A DNA stretch of 64,000 bases from Eurosta solidaginis (lineage: Eukaryota; Arthropoda; Insecta; Diptera; Tephritidae), in NCBI RefSeq assembly GCF_040869045.1, contig NC_090322.1, forward strand, positions 188,789,477-188,853,476, in the 5' to 3' direction. The position numbers and the translations under genes were made by a program. How positions within the stretch are numbered: position 1 is the stretch's first letter; each line of letters opens with the position of its first letter. Shown piece by piece: positions 1-11,300 of this stretch. The notes under the pieces were generated by a model. That model saw nothing but the letters and a program-made list of their open reading frames with translations, was not told where the DNA came from and searched no databases.

Positions 1-875
1 TCGACTGTGTATAAAAACTGGGCGTGGATTCAACCCATTTCGCCTGTTTTCACAGAAAACATTTATCGTCATAGAAGCTATGCCCTCACCAAATTTCAGA
101 AGAATTGGTAAATTTTTGTTCGACTTATGGCATTAAAAGTATTCTAGACAAGTTAAATGAAAAAGGGCTAGCCACGCCCATTTTGAAATTTTCTTTTATT
201 TTTGTATTTTGTTGTACCATATCATTACTGGAGTTGAATGTTGACATAATTTACTTATATACTGTAAAGATATAAAATTTTTTTTTAAAAAGTGGGCGTG
301 TTCGTAATCCGATTTTGTTAGTTTTTATTTAGCACACATATAGTAATAGGAGTAACGTTTCTGCCAAATTTCATCATGATATCTTCAACGCCTGCCAAAT
401 TATAGCTAGCAAAACTTTGAAATTACCTTCTTTTAGAAGTGGGCGGTGCCACTCCCATTGTCCAAAGTTTTACTAATTTTCTATTCTGCGTCATAAGATC
501 AACCCACCTACCAAGTTTCATCGCCTTAACCGTCTTTGGTAATGAATTATCGCTCTTTTTTGGTTTTTCGAAATTTTCGATATCGAAAAAGTTATAAGTC
601 CGATATCGTTCATTTTAAATAGCGGTCTGAGATGAGTGCCCAGGAACTTACATACCAAATTTCATTAAGATACCTCAAAATTTACTCAAGTTATCTTGTT
701 CATGGGCAGACGGACATAGGGACGGACAAACATGGCTAAATGAATTTCTTTTTTCGCCCAGATCATTTGGATATATAGAAGTCTATATCTATCTCGATTA
801 GTTTATGCCGCTACGGGTTACCGTTATGCGAACAAAATTAATATGCTCAGTGAGCTATGCTCAGCTGAGTATAAT
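1..875. repeat. Dispersed non-coding repeat, family A (cut by window start)
   Basis: A copy of a non-coding repeat that recurs through the window. It is collinear with 53090-53912: blocks of GGGCGTGG or its variants alternate with AT-rich text, then comes a CGGAC-rich stretch near 710-730, then a terminal CTCAGCTGAGTATAA-like end at about 860-875. The opposite terminus, which in complete copies carries a hairpin, lies outside the window. I infer a non-autonomous Helentron or DINE-like element. It has no coding capacity. Confidence 0.7.
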
Positions 876-1130
876 TAATGAAATCGGAATATAACCACGC
901 CCATATTTTTCGATATCGAGAATTTCGAAACCGAAAAGTGCGATAATTTATTCCCAAAGACGGATAAAGCGACGAAACCTGGTAGAATAGAAAATTGGTA
1001 AATTTTTGGAAAATGCGCGTGGCATTGCCTGCTTTTAAAAGAAGGTAATTTAAAAGTTTTCCAAGCCTTAAGTTGGCAGCTGAGTATGTAATGTTCGGTT
1101 ACACCCGAACTTAGCTTTCCGTTCTTGTAT
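876..1130. repeat. Family A repeat, internally deleted, inverted
   Basis: This copy abuts the preceding one in opposite orientation. It keeps the hairpin terminus: GTTCGG and CCGAAC pair around a six-base loop at 1093-1110, followed by a degenerate form of the usual CCTTACTTG end. Most of the body is deleted. The 117-codon antisense frame across it is repeat sequence, not a gene. Confidence 0.65.
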
Positions 1131-2890
1131 TTTGGAAATTTTGTTATGCAGCTCATACCTACTTCAACAGTTAACAGGCGGTCAGTGTATGATGAAATTA
1201 TTTTGAAGTTAAACAATACACACGACAAACCAATTCATCACACGAATAAATGAAAGGCAGTTGATTTACTACTCACACCATTACACAGAATTCCGCTTGA
1301 GCACTGAGTATGGAGTAAATGAGATATATGGTTCTACTGCTGGCTTTGCTTATATTTATGTTCGAGAAATCTTGCTATAGAGCAGGTGCGGGGGCTAAGT
1401 GGAGTAACTAGTAATCTTTCCTTGCCATTGAATATATTTTTATGTTTATTGGCAAAATGATATTTCGAGCCCATATTGGGCCTATGGGTTAAGGGTACAT
1501 TCAAGTCACTCAAGCTTCTTCGGTTGTCAATAGCAAAATAGCAAAGTAGCCGTATGGATTTTTTCTACAATAGCTGTGTTCTATTGGGCGATCAGTTTCA
1601 ATAAGTTGGGAGGTGGATTTATCACATAGTGGAGGTGGAATTATTCAATGTATTCAAATCCAGTTTCATTGAATATCTTTCTTAGAGTTTTGACTTTAGT
1701 TCAACATCAATATCGTGAGCTCACAGAACCATACGCAGATAAATATCTTTGCTTATTTCTTACTTTCCCGTTCGCAGCGATCAGAAAAGGTAAATTTTTA
1801 AATAGCCTTATCATTCCATTGGCAATATCTTAAACAAAAAAGAATAAATGAAAGAAGAGTAAATGTTTGGGATTACCAAGAACATATGTTTGCAATGGTC
1901 TTCGAATTAAAATTTACATTGTAATTTCTTGTTTTTCACCAGCAAATAAAATGGAAATGCCCCTGAAGGTGCTAAAAAAGTTTTAGAAAAACGTCGGGAA
2001 AAATAGTGGAATGTTTCATTTGCACTAAGCAGCGATTAGATCGGATTAGCCTATGAAAAATTTAATAAAAAATATAAAAAACAAATAATTTTCAATTTGT
2101 TATTAGCTAATTAAAACTTTTAATCCATTTCTTTGCTAACATATAATTTGTTTTCTTACAAAGTTTAAACTCGCTTCACAATTCTAGAAACAAAGATAAT
2201 AAAAAACAGTAAATTCCATTTTAAAATCATTTCCACCTCTCACAACTAGAGAATTCTTAACAAAGGACAGTAACAATACTAAATAGCCACATATTATCCA
2301 GTGCAAATATCTGAAACCTTTGCAAATTTACCTAAATGAAAATGTGCAAAAGTGTGATAAGTATATTAAAATGTTCACAAATAATGGAGACCGTTAAATC
2401 AGTCGCCCCCTACTTGTCTTAATTAAGCATATTTTAGTCAATACTGCCCGTAAGCCGCCGCTTTATGCAAACTAATCTTCCACTTTCTACGCTTCAGACT
2501 AACAATTTTTTGGCTCTGCCCTTTTCATCGAGTACATAATTTTCAAAATGAGCAAAATCAGTACAAATAAAACAGGATGCTTTTTTTTTTTTATGACAGT
2601 TGCTTTAGAATTTCGTTCATTTTCAGTGTTGCTTGCTGGCGCTAGTAAGATAATACCAACAAGTATACTCAAGTTTATAGAGACACTGAAGTATTTTTCT
2701 GCCTCCGCATATCCGCTTCCGCTTCCGTTCACGATTTCCTTCTAAAATATTTGACCCTGCTTGCACGTAGTGAGTAAACTTACCTCCCCTTAGATTTTAT
2801 TTCAATTTGCTTAAATTAAGTTCTTCTCATCGTTGTTTTTGCTTTACATTTTTTTTTTTAGAAATTACACTTATTCGTCTTTTTGTAAGT
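1131..2890. other. AT-rich stretch, nothing recognised
   Basis: Unique-looking AT-rich DNA with homopolymer runs and a few short chance frames. I see no coding signature, splice pair or repeat family here. Confidence 0.5.
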
Positions 2891-2898
2891 ATGTATAT

Positions 2899-3682
2899 TA
2901 AGCTGGGTTGATTTGCATGGACGAAAGTTAACCCATATCGCGCCATCGATTTTTCGATAGGTTTTAGGCTCAGGAAAAAAAAGTTCCACTAAGCATACGA
3001 CAAATTTCAAATCCCCCATCAAAATATGCCTGCTTACCAAATTTCATCTAGATATCTCTTAAATTGAGGGACTAGTTTGCGTTCAAACAAACGGACAGGG
3101 GGACAGACGGACGGACGGACAGACGGACATGGCTAAATCAACTTAGATCGTCCCCTGATCATTTTGGTATACTTATTGGTGGGTCTAACGGTAACATATA
3201 CATAAAAAATGATTTGGAGCCTTGAAAATGAAAAAAGAAAAAAATCGATGTGGACCAAAACAAGTCCCAAAAACAAAAAAAAATCTTTTTTTAAAAATTG
3301 TTAATGCCAACGTTTTTATCGCATAATTTTAAGTGGGATAGAAACTATGAGACAAATTCGTTTTCATCGGCAACACTTTGGCACGTTTCTGAAAAACCCT
3401 TAAAAAAAAAAATGGCGAAAAAACCCAAAAAATATTTTTTTTTTCAAAAACTGTTATCGCCAAAGTTTTTAGCGGAAAATTTTGAGTCGGATAGGGTATA
3501 TATGAAAACTTTAAAATCAAATGAAAATTTTTTAAGTAGGTCATGAAAAAAACCTTAAAAATCAAAGAAAAAAAGTCAAAAAACTCAAATTTTGCAGGCT
3601 CAAAATTACTTTTTTGGGTATGCTCAGTGGAACTTTTTTTCTTGAGCCCAAAACCTAAAGGTTAATAAATCGACCCAGCTTA
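2899..3682. mobile_element. Non-autonomous TIR DNA transposon with 8-bp target duplication
   Basis: The ends read TAAGCTGGGTTGATTT on the left and, in reverse complement, TAAGCTGGGTCGATTT on the right. A second inverted block follows at both ends (AGGTTTTRGGCTCARGAAAA, then AGTTCCACTRAGCATA). The direct repeat ATGTATAT flanks the element at 2891-2898 and 3683-3690, though that sequence is low complexity. The interior (about 3061-3180) shares a CGGACGGACAGACGG region with family B at 42621-43259. It has no transposase. Eight-base duplications suit hAT- or P-type elements, but the superfamily is not settled. Confidence 0.6.
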
Positions 3683-3925
3683 ATGTATATGTATATATAT
3701 ATAGGTACTCACCCGCCAAGCTGTCTCATCAGTGTCATTTTGCTTGACACCTCGTAATTGCGCTTTAATTTCTTTTTGCTAATATTTGTTGTTCTTTTTG
3801 TTTTTTTTGTGTGGATGTTGCTACGCATGCAAGAACTGATAGCAAGAGCAGCTTTTCAAAATAAAAGGGAAAAATTAAACTTTTAGAAATGATAAAATTG
3901 CGATGATCGGGTATTCATGCGCATT

Positions 3926-4204
3926 GGTCTGTCCAAAATAATTTTTTTATCTTTCAAAGAGGCTAAAAAATTGACGTGTGGACTGATATTGAGACTTTTG
4001 ATACAAATTTGAAAAAAAATTTTAAATGGGCGTGGCACCGCCCACTTGTGATAAAATCAATTTTACAAATATTATTAATCATAAATCAAAAATCGTTAAA
4101 CCTATCGTAACAAAATTCGGCAGAGAGGTTGCCTTTACTATAAGGAATGCTTTGAAGAAAAATTAACGAAATCGGTTAAGGACCACGCCCACTTTTATAT
4201 AAAA
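3926..4204. repeat. Family A repeat, outer part interrupted by gypsy fragment
   Basis: The reverse complement matches the body of the copy at 34198-36190, around 35640-35990: the block with GGGCGTGGTCCTTAACCGAT, then CGATATGTTCAACG-like text. The hairpin end of the same element appears at 6978-7085, after the retrotransposon fragment. Confidence 0.6.
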
Positions 4205-4212
4205 TATTGTAT

Positions 4213-5165
4213 CGTTTGGTACAAAACGAAAAAATCCATTTATCATCCCTGGTAAAAAATGTTAACGCAATACAAATTCGGGACCAACACATGACCACGG
4301 TAGAAAAAAACGAAATTAGACAATTAGCAAAAAAACACCATAATTTATATTCAGAGCCAAACGAAAAACTAACTTATACAACAAAAGTAGTTTCCGAAAT
4401 TCGCACAAATTCCAACACACCAATATACTCAAAATCATACCCATATCCTATGAGCCTTAAGCAGGAAATTGAAGCTCAGGTAAACAAACTGCTACAGGAG
4501 GGAATAATACGCAAATCAAGATCCCCATACAATCACCCGTCTGGGTCGTACCTAAAAAGGACGATGCCTCAAGGGAAAAAAAAGTTGGAATGGTCATTGA
4601 TTACAGGAAACTTAATCAAGTAACAATCGCAGATAGGTATCCAATACCCGAGATAAACGAGATACTTTCCCAATTAGGAAAGAATAGAATTTTCTCAGTG
4701 ATTGACTTAAAAAGCGGTTTCCATCAAACTCCTCTTAAGGAATCTGACGTGCAAAAAACAGCTTTTTCAGTGAACAACGGAAAACACGATTTCACGAGAC
4801 TTCCTTTTGGCTTAAAGAACGCCCCTGCCATCTTTCAACGGACACTGGACGACATACTTAGGGAACACATAGGTAGAATCTGCTATGTATACACAGACGA
4901 TATAATTATATTTAGTGAGGGCGAAAAATCGCACGCTGAACATATCGACACAATTTTTGAAACTGTAAACAAGGCAAACATGAAAGTCCAGATTGACAAA
5001 AGCGACTTCTTCAAAAAGAAAGTCGAATTCCTGCGATTTGTCGTCTCTTCTGACGGAATCTCTACAAACCCAGCCAAAGTACAATCAAAACAGACTTCCC
5101 CTACCCCAAAACAATTAAAGACTTACGCGCATCCTTGGGTTTATCCGGATACTATAGACGATTCA
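4213..5165 (+). pseudogene. Gypsy reverse transcriptase domain (broken)
   Basis: RNA-dependent DNA polymerase domain of the gypsy pol fragment. Landmarks are a pre-palm segment with LQEGIIRKSRSPYN, then VIDYRKLNQ, then FSVIDLKSGFHQ, LPFGLKNAPAIFQR and the catalytic box YVYTDDIIIFS around 4885-4917. The YxDD box has threonine at x, where a hydrophobic residue is usual. The upstream part and the palm are in different frames; the shift falls at about 4532, before the VVPKKD segment. A second shift near 5085 separates the palm from the GLSGYYRRFI connection segment. The enzyme cannot be made as one chain from this copy. Confidence 0.9.
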
Positions 5166-5730
5166 TCCAAGATTATGCTAAACTAGCAAAACCACTAACA
5201 TCCCTACTTCGAGGAGAGGAAGGAAGAATGTCTAAAATAGTTCAAAAAAAAATTCTAATAAATTTGAAAGCAACAGAAGCATTCAATAAAATTAAAGCCA
5301 CCCTCACATCCAAAGATGTTATCCTACAATACTCCGATTACTTTAAAGGTTTCTACTTAACTACAGATACCTCACAATATGCCATAGGCGCAGTTTTGGA
5401 ACAAAATGGCAAACCGATCACATTTGTTTCAAAAACGTTAAACAAAGCCGAATAAAATTATGCGGTAAACGAAAAGGAAATGCTTGCAATAATTTGGGCT
5501 TTAAATTCCTTCAGAAATTACCTATATGGCACAGCAAAAGTTATTATACACACTGACCATCAGCCACTCACCTATGCCTTAAGCAATAAGTACACTAACT
5601 CTTAACTGAAACTATGGAAAGCAATACTAGAGGAATATAAATATGAAATACAATATAAACCAGGAAAGGCCAATGTAGTTGCAGATACATTATCAAGGCC
5701 ATTTGAGTTAAATTCTTTATCAATCGCGAC
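5135..5730 (+). pseudogene. Gypsy RNase H domain (stops in frame)
   Basis: Continues the polymerase with the tether GLSGYYRRFIQDYAKLAKPL, then an RNase H fold. Acidic residues appear in order: TDTSQYAIGAVL, NEKEMLAIIWAL, IIHTDHQPL and GKANVVADTLSRP near 5665-5703. In-frame stops at 5453 (after the first acidic motif) and 5603 interrupt it. This domain normally removes template RNA during reverse transcription. Confidence 0.88.
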
Positions 5731-5941
5731 GCACTCAGGCGAGATTTCATCGCACAACCTAATCCCAGCAGTAGAAGGACCCATAAATGTCTTCAAAACT
5801 CAAATTCGGATCTCGCTAGGAGATGAAGACTGCTACCAGTTTAAAATACCATTCCCGATCTATCATAGACACTTATTTTGTAAACCCAACCTTTCAGCCG
5901 ACGATTTAACTGCTCTACTAAAACGTTACCTAAATCCTTCA

Positions 5942-6960
5942 GTGATAAACGGCTTACTTACCTCTGAAGAAATAATGGGAAAAATTCAGAGAATCTATCC
6001 CCTTCATTTTTCCAATTACAAAATTCGTTATATCCAAACAAAAGTACAATACTTAGTAAACGAGGATGTTCAAAATGAGGAGATATTAAAAGAACATAAA
6101 CGAGCACATAGAAATAGGGATGAAAACAAGAAACAACTAATACAAAAATATTACTTCCAAAAAATTACAGCAATAATAGAAAATATAATTAAACAGTGCA
6201 AAGTTTGTAAAGAAAATAAATATGACCGTCACCCTAATAAACTAAAAGTACTTAAAACCCCAATTCCCCTGTACCCTGGTGAAATAGTTCACATAGACAT
6301 CTATAAAACGGAGAAACGCCTGGTACTAACAGCAGTTGATAAATTTTCTAAATATGCCCAGGTAAGAATAATACAGTCAATGGCGACAAATACTCTTCGC
6401 ATTTGGTGTACCTAAGACAATAGTTATCGACAATGAAATATCCTTAAACTCATTATCCACACAATCCATGGTAGAAGATCAACTTGGAATTAACATTTTT
6501 AAAGCACCTCCATACGCAAGCATAGTTAATGGTCAAGTGGAAAGGTTTCATTCCACCTTATCGGAAATTATGCGTTGCCTTCAAACAGAACGCATACATC
6601 GCTCATTTCAAGAACTATTAGATAGATGTACATATGAATATAATTACTCCATACACTCAACAACAGGAAAACGACCTATAAAACATTTTTCGGTAGAAGA
6701 GTCTCGATAGACCCAGAACAGTACGAGAATTCACGGCGAGAAAACAAAGAAACCCTTCGGAAAAGAGAAGAAAAAAGATTTAGAAATCCATAATAAAACA
6801 CGAAAACCCATTAAGACATACACCCCTGGTGACATAATTTATGTTAGGATTGATAAAGGAATAGGATCAAAACTCACTGCTAGATATAGGAAAGAAATCG
6901 CCAAAAAAGAAGATAAATCTAGTGTAGTAATTACTGAAAAAGGACGTATAGTTAATAATA
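5942..6960 (+). pseudogene. Gypsy integrase domain (frame broken)
   Basis: The HHCC zinc finger is visible as EHKRAHRN at about 6091 and CKVCKENK at about 6196. The first catalytic aspartate is in EIVHIDIYK, the second in IVIDNE at about 6421, and the glutamate in NGQVERFHSTLSEI at about 6526. A deletion or shift near 6400 separates the first aspartate block from the second. A basic tail with YTPGDIIYVRIDKG follows in another frame around 6820-6860, which resembles the C-terminal module of this integrase group. The end is abrupt at the junction with family A. Confidence 0.88.
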
Positions 6961-6977
6961 CAATATGTGTTTTATTG

Positions 6978-7085
6978 CGCAGCCTTGTAACACTATTAAG
7001 CACACAAAACAAACAACAACAGCATTTCAAGTGTACAGCTGGGTATGTAATGTTCGGTTTCACCCGAACTTAGACTTCCTTACTT
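6978..7085. repeat. Family A hairpin terminus
   Basis: Matches 37204-37320 in reverse complement, including a TTGTTGTTTG stretch and the GCTGCGCA boundary. Terminal hairpin GTTCGG/CCGAAC and the end CCTTACTTG are present. It completes the copy that starts at 3926. Confidence 0.7.
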
Positions 7086-7099
7086 GTTGCATAATCGAT

Positions 7100-7614
7100 T
7101 TTTTTTTTTCTGGAGAACGTTTTGCCTTTTTGGCCATCGGTAAAAATCAAATTAAATGCACCCTTCCTTCATCATGTTACAATCAAATATACCACATAAA
7201 ATAATCAAAATCGGCTAAAGACCACGCCAACTTTTCCAAACAAAGTTTGCAATATCTCTATGGTATTTAATGGCATGGTTGAGCTAAGAACAAAACTTAA
7301 CAAATTTTGAAAATGGCCGTGACCCCGCCCTCTTTTTGTTACTCTTCCTAAAATACTTTTAATGCCATAAGTCGAACAAAAATCTCGCAATCCGAACGAA
7401 ATTCAGCATAAACATTTTACCCATAGCTACAACTGTGTGTACATTGTATTTTTTTCAGCTCAAGTCCATTAGTGTTAGCTTCTGTATCTTTTTGCTTCTT
7501 TTTAACGAAGATGTGTTAAAAATAGAACCATATATGTATTAGTGCGAGCATAATATATAAAACGAATGGGTAAGTGATGTTCGTTTTCACCCGAACTTAG
7601 ACTTTCTTACTTGA
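7100..7614. repeat. Family A repeat, second copy
   Basis: Reverse complement of the kind of body seen at 39000-39240 (ATTATGGCATTAAAAGTATT, then AGCTCAACCAT). It ends in a decayed hairpin near 7580-7600 and CTTACTTG. Non-coding. Confidence 0.6.
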
Positions 7615-8617
7615 TTATACTATTGTTTTACAGTATGTTCCACTTTGTTTTTAGGAATTAATGAGCTTAATACCAGTTAGTAATAATTTTTATTCAATTA
7701 TTATTTTTTCTAATAAAAAACTGAAAAGAAAAAACGTTAGCTTGTGTTTTGTGGTGATACCATTTCGAAAACCCCAACGTTCTCATCGGCAGACAATTTC
7801 CTAATTTCAGAGGTTTCACCGAGATTCAAAGAAACGATAACTTGACGCACCCTGTACCGGTCAACCACTGATCTAGCTAATTGTATTTGTTACTTCAAGT
7901 ATATAACATTTTTATGCTAACAACACAAAATGCAACATTCTGCCTCTATACGTATTTGTGCGAATTATGAAGAATTACATACAAATATTTCGTGAAGATG
8001 ATAAAGTTGGGATTTTTGAAACGGTACCTATACAATATGCCAGTAATTGTTTGCTTGTTTTCAGTTGTTTCTTAATAACAAAAAATTTTATTTAGACGCT
8101 TCACAAAAGTGTCGTATTCGATTTAAGTATTTTCTTGATTCCATGGTTTCGAATACACACATTTAAATGCAGAACTTTTTGCGCTGAGTAAATTTTTGAG
8201 GCTATTTAAAATAAAGGAAATTTGTTATTTTCTGAAACTGTCTAATGTTAGTAGTGAGCACAGGGTATATTTTCAAAGATGTCTTCTTTTTAAGGCTGAA
8301 TATTTCCCATTTTGTTATGCTACACTACAAACAGCTTTATTAACTCACTTTGTTTGCAATTTCTTTGCATTCTATTGTTCGAATTACTTCATTGTTGTAG
8401 CTCTTTTATGCAAGTGCAAGTACTTTTATACGTTAATTTAATAGGCTTACCGAATAAGTCATACTCAGGCTTAAATTTGTGTCCTAATCAACTTTAAATA
8501 CGCCCTTCTCAATTTTATAGCACAATTAAATTACTTTGATACTTTTGTCATTTCGGATGCAAGTATGCTAAAAGTTATATCCAAATGCAATTGTATAATT
8601 TTGGTAAGGAAATATGA
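7615..8617. other. No recognised feature
   Basis: AT-rich sequence with short chance frames only. Confidence 0.45.
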
Positions 8618-9180
8618 ATGCATACCGTTGTAAAATTAGATCCGCTCGCCAGACCTATATATTACTATCACAAAGAAAGGTGGAGTTTACACTTCGTTGA
8701 AGTCCTTTGTCACTGCCGTACAATGGAATATGGCATGTATAATTCCACTACTAAAGCCTGGGAAGGTCCAATATCACTCCTCTCGCCAGTAGCGAAGACA
8801 TTCGAAACCGTCCTACTAAAACGTCATAAATAGCCAAATATTACTGATTAAACCGGGGAAAACCCCACCACAGGACGGTGCTCGTGGCACCTGACTGTCA
8901 AAAGCTTTTGACACAGTCAATCATGGCACACTACTCCAAGCATAGAGGGTTCACCCCCTTGTCTAAAAATATGGATCGTAAATTATCTGAATATTCGGTA
9001 AGCGCAAGTTCAATTTAGCAACAAAATCTCAATACCAATAAAAATTAAGCGGGGGGTGCCACATGGTAGTGTTTTGTCCCATTTTTGTTAAATGTCTTCA
9101 TACCAAAGCTGTCTTCACGACCAGAAGAAGTCATTATCCTTTTTATGTAGACGACTGCACGATAATGGCAGCAGGAACTG
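8618..9180 (+). pseudogene. Jockey-type LINE reverse transcriptase fragment, heavily decayed
   Basis: Short readable islands in different frames match the better preserved antisense copy at 26960-28063: ISLLSPVAKT at about 8770, then a decayed FDTVNHGTLLQ at about 8910, GSPLPKNMDR at about 8950, and the polymerase end YVDDCTIMAAG at about 9146-9178 (YADD in the other copy). Many shifts and stops. The copy is interrupted at 9181 by a TIR element and resumes at 9958. Confidence 0.75.
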
Positions 9181-9957
9181 TAGTGGAATACACTAACTTT
9201 TTTAACCACATTTGCCATCACTTTATTTGCGAATCGATAAATATAACGATTTCGTTATTCAGTAGCTATTTTGTATCGATATTTGTTTATCGACGATCAG
9301 CTGTGGTGTTAAATAAACGGCAAGTAAATTGGCTACGTTAAAAATCACGAAATTAATATTTCTGCCAATTTTAGTTAAAAAAGAAAATCGGAACTTTAAT
9401 TAAATACTTTCAAACACGAAAAGCTGCTTCATTTATAAATCGAATGGCATTTGATTACTTGGCGTACGTTTTATCGCAAAATGAACATTTCACCCCACTT
9501 TTTGTCGCATTCGGCTTTTCCATGCAGCTTTAAAAACCCAAACCCGCTAATTCTTGAGTTTACATCAAATAGTCCACCATCTGATTAGCTGCTCTGCTGT
9601 GGTACGGCATCTTTGAGTGCTATTACTTGTTGACACCATTCTATTTTAATGTGAGAAATTGGTTATGTCGAGAAATATGAAAGGAATACCTCATTTCCGC
9701 ATTTACTTACCTTTTGTTAAAATATCTAAAAACTTGCAAAATATTGACTTTTAAAAGCAGTTGGTATACGGAATTTATTTATTGTTGGCATTCCTTTTGT
9801 GCTTTTCGCATTTTTTAAATGTTATGTCAATTTAAATGTCAACTATTTCGAGTCGTTAAAACTAAGTTATTGAATACTACAATCGTTAAGGCAAGCAACA
9901 AAATCGTTAACTAAAATCTCGACAAATCGCATCGTTATAAGTTAGTGAATCCCACTA
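9181..9957. mobile_element. TIR element inside the Jockey remnant
   Basis: Imperfect 17-bp terminal inverted repeats: TAGTGGAATACACTAAC at 9181-9197 and, reversed, TAGTGGGATTCACTAAC at 9941-9957. CTG flanks both ends as a possible 3-bp duplication. The Jockey frame is coherent when the two sides are compared with the copy at 26960-28063, which supports a later insertion. The interior is AT-rich with several CGATA and ATCGAT words and no transposase. Confidence 0.6.
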
Positions 9958-10935
9958 CTGGCTCTTAAATAGACAAATTATTTTCTCATATAAATAGCTA
10001 TATCCACAGCCTTTCTGGTTTTTTTACCTCGCGCGAACTGGTTCTATCACCGGCCGAATCCATGGCTCCTCTGTTTACGACGTTGAAGGAACAAATGACG
10101 CAATTATCGGATGTTCACATCTTTGGATACAGACTTTCAGTCATCCAAATATCTCAGGGGTAACACTCGCTAAAACTCTTACTTCCAAGGCGCATGCCTG
10201 CGAAATTGTATCTGCGCTTCTGGAAAAAATAAAGAAACGCTGCTGACAACTTTAAAACCAATTTGCTGGCCGCTCATGCGCTGTCTGATTGCCTGGACTT
10301 TAAAACACACACTGCAAAACGCTCCAGGTCTGCCAATATGCTGCACACAGAACTGCCAATGGATGTTTTTTATGACTCCTGAGTATCACCCACATAGTAA
10401 GGCAAACGAGCAGAACGAAATGCTGAATGGACAGTTTTTGGTAAATTGTCACAAATATGAACACAACAGAAAATAACTGCTTGGTCTAGCCCCATCTCCC
10501 GGAGGGATAAGGAAACATCTCCGCTAGCTCTATGATGAGATCCGGCATCTGCCTATGTAGTTGTTCGAGCCAGATAACCATAAGGAGGCCCTAAGCCTTA
10601 TCCACACAGAATCGGTAAACACCTAGTTCGCGCCCTGTGAGCCCCGTTATCACTATACACTACACAACCCTTGCAGATGAATAAAGCAGAATACAAAGTG
10701 AGATACGAGTTACTTTGGCCCACCTTCCTATAAGATACTGTAACAGATTAAACTCGTTTTTGTATGTCCTGCATGAGATGTGTCCCCACATGACACCAAC
10801 CAAGTTTTCAATTGCTATGTAGAATCTACGCCTACATACAGTCCACGCATGTTTAAGCTGCTAGTTTTCTTGGAATATATGAGTGATCTCATCTATAACA
10901 TGGGGCGATGCATTATTTCCACAACAACGGAAGGT
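9958..10935 (+). pseudogene. Jockey-type LINE 3' half, decayed
   Basis: Resumes the LINE after the TIR insertion. GFFTSRELVLSPAESMAPLF is readable near 10030, then KAHACEIVSALL near 10190. Near 10705-10790 comes RVTLAHLPIRYCNRLNSFL followed by MCPHMTPTKF, the C-terminal block also seen in the 25822-26120 copy (RVTLAQLRSGYCNRLNSFL). The end is CCACAACAAC near 10918-10930, which gives a CAA-type tail. No continuous frame. Confidence 0.7.
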
Positions 10936-11300
10936 TAGGTTAGGTTGAACTGGCCGGTGCATGAGGACCTCACATAGACTGAATGAGTCCGTAGTCTTAG
11001 TCTCACCAGAAGTTTATTTAACGACCAAACTGAAAAACCCTGTCCAAAACCAGGACCTATTTTATAAAATAACTCCGTCTAAAATTGTGAGACCTACACA
11101 TAATCTTCGACATTTTACAGCCCCGCGCTTGGTCGATCATGTGCACCTCTCGCCTTCTCTTAATCTCGCCCAATCTAGATTTGGACGTCTACGGATGGGC
11201 TATTTTTAGTTAGTTCATCCGCTTTTTCATTCGCATCTATTCACATATGCCCTGGACAACGGAAGAAACAGTCCTTTTTTTCCAGCAAACGAGGCTTCAC
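10936..11300 (-). mobile_element. 3' end of an RNase H-type LINE with TTAGG-like tail
   Basis: Antisense 3' region sharing text with 18025-18300: a tail GGTTAGGTTAGGTTG, an untranslated block with AACTGAAAAACC and CCAGGAYCTAT, then the end of the coding part with WREVHMIDQA read on the minus strand. Only the element tail is present. It abuts the Jockey remnant directly. Confidence 0.6.

Larger units (their letters stand above)
4205..6977 (+). mobile_element. Ty3/gypsy-type retrotransposon pol fragment, degenerate
   Basis: The order of domains is reverse transcriptase, RNase H, integrase on one strand, which is the Ty3/gypsy arrangement. Gag, protease and both LTRs are missing, and no envelope-like frame follows before family A sequence resumes at about 6978. 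The reading frame is broken by a 1-nt loss near 4532, an indel near 5085, stops at 5453-5455 and 5603-5605, and a deletion near 6400. Both flanks are halves of one family A repeat, so the fragment lies inside that element. The closest character is the insect gypsy/errantivirus side of the superfamily; this is inferred from the integrase style. Confidence 0.9.

Noticed and set aside
4812..5084. Antisense frames opposite the gypsy polymerase
   Set aside because: Shadow frames of the reverse transcriptase; the sense strand has the catalytic motifs in order.
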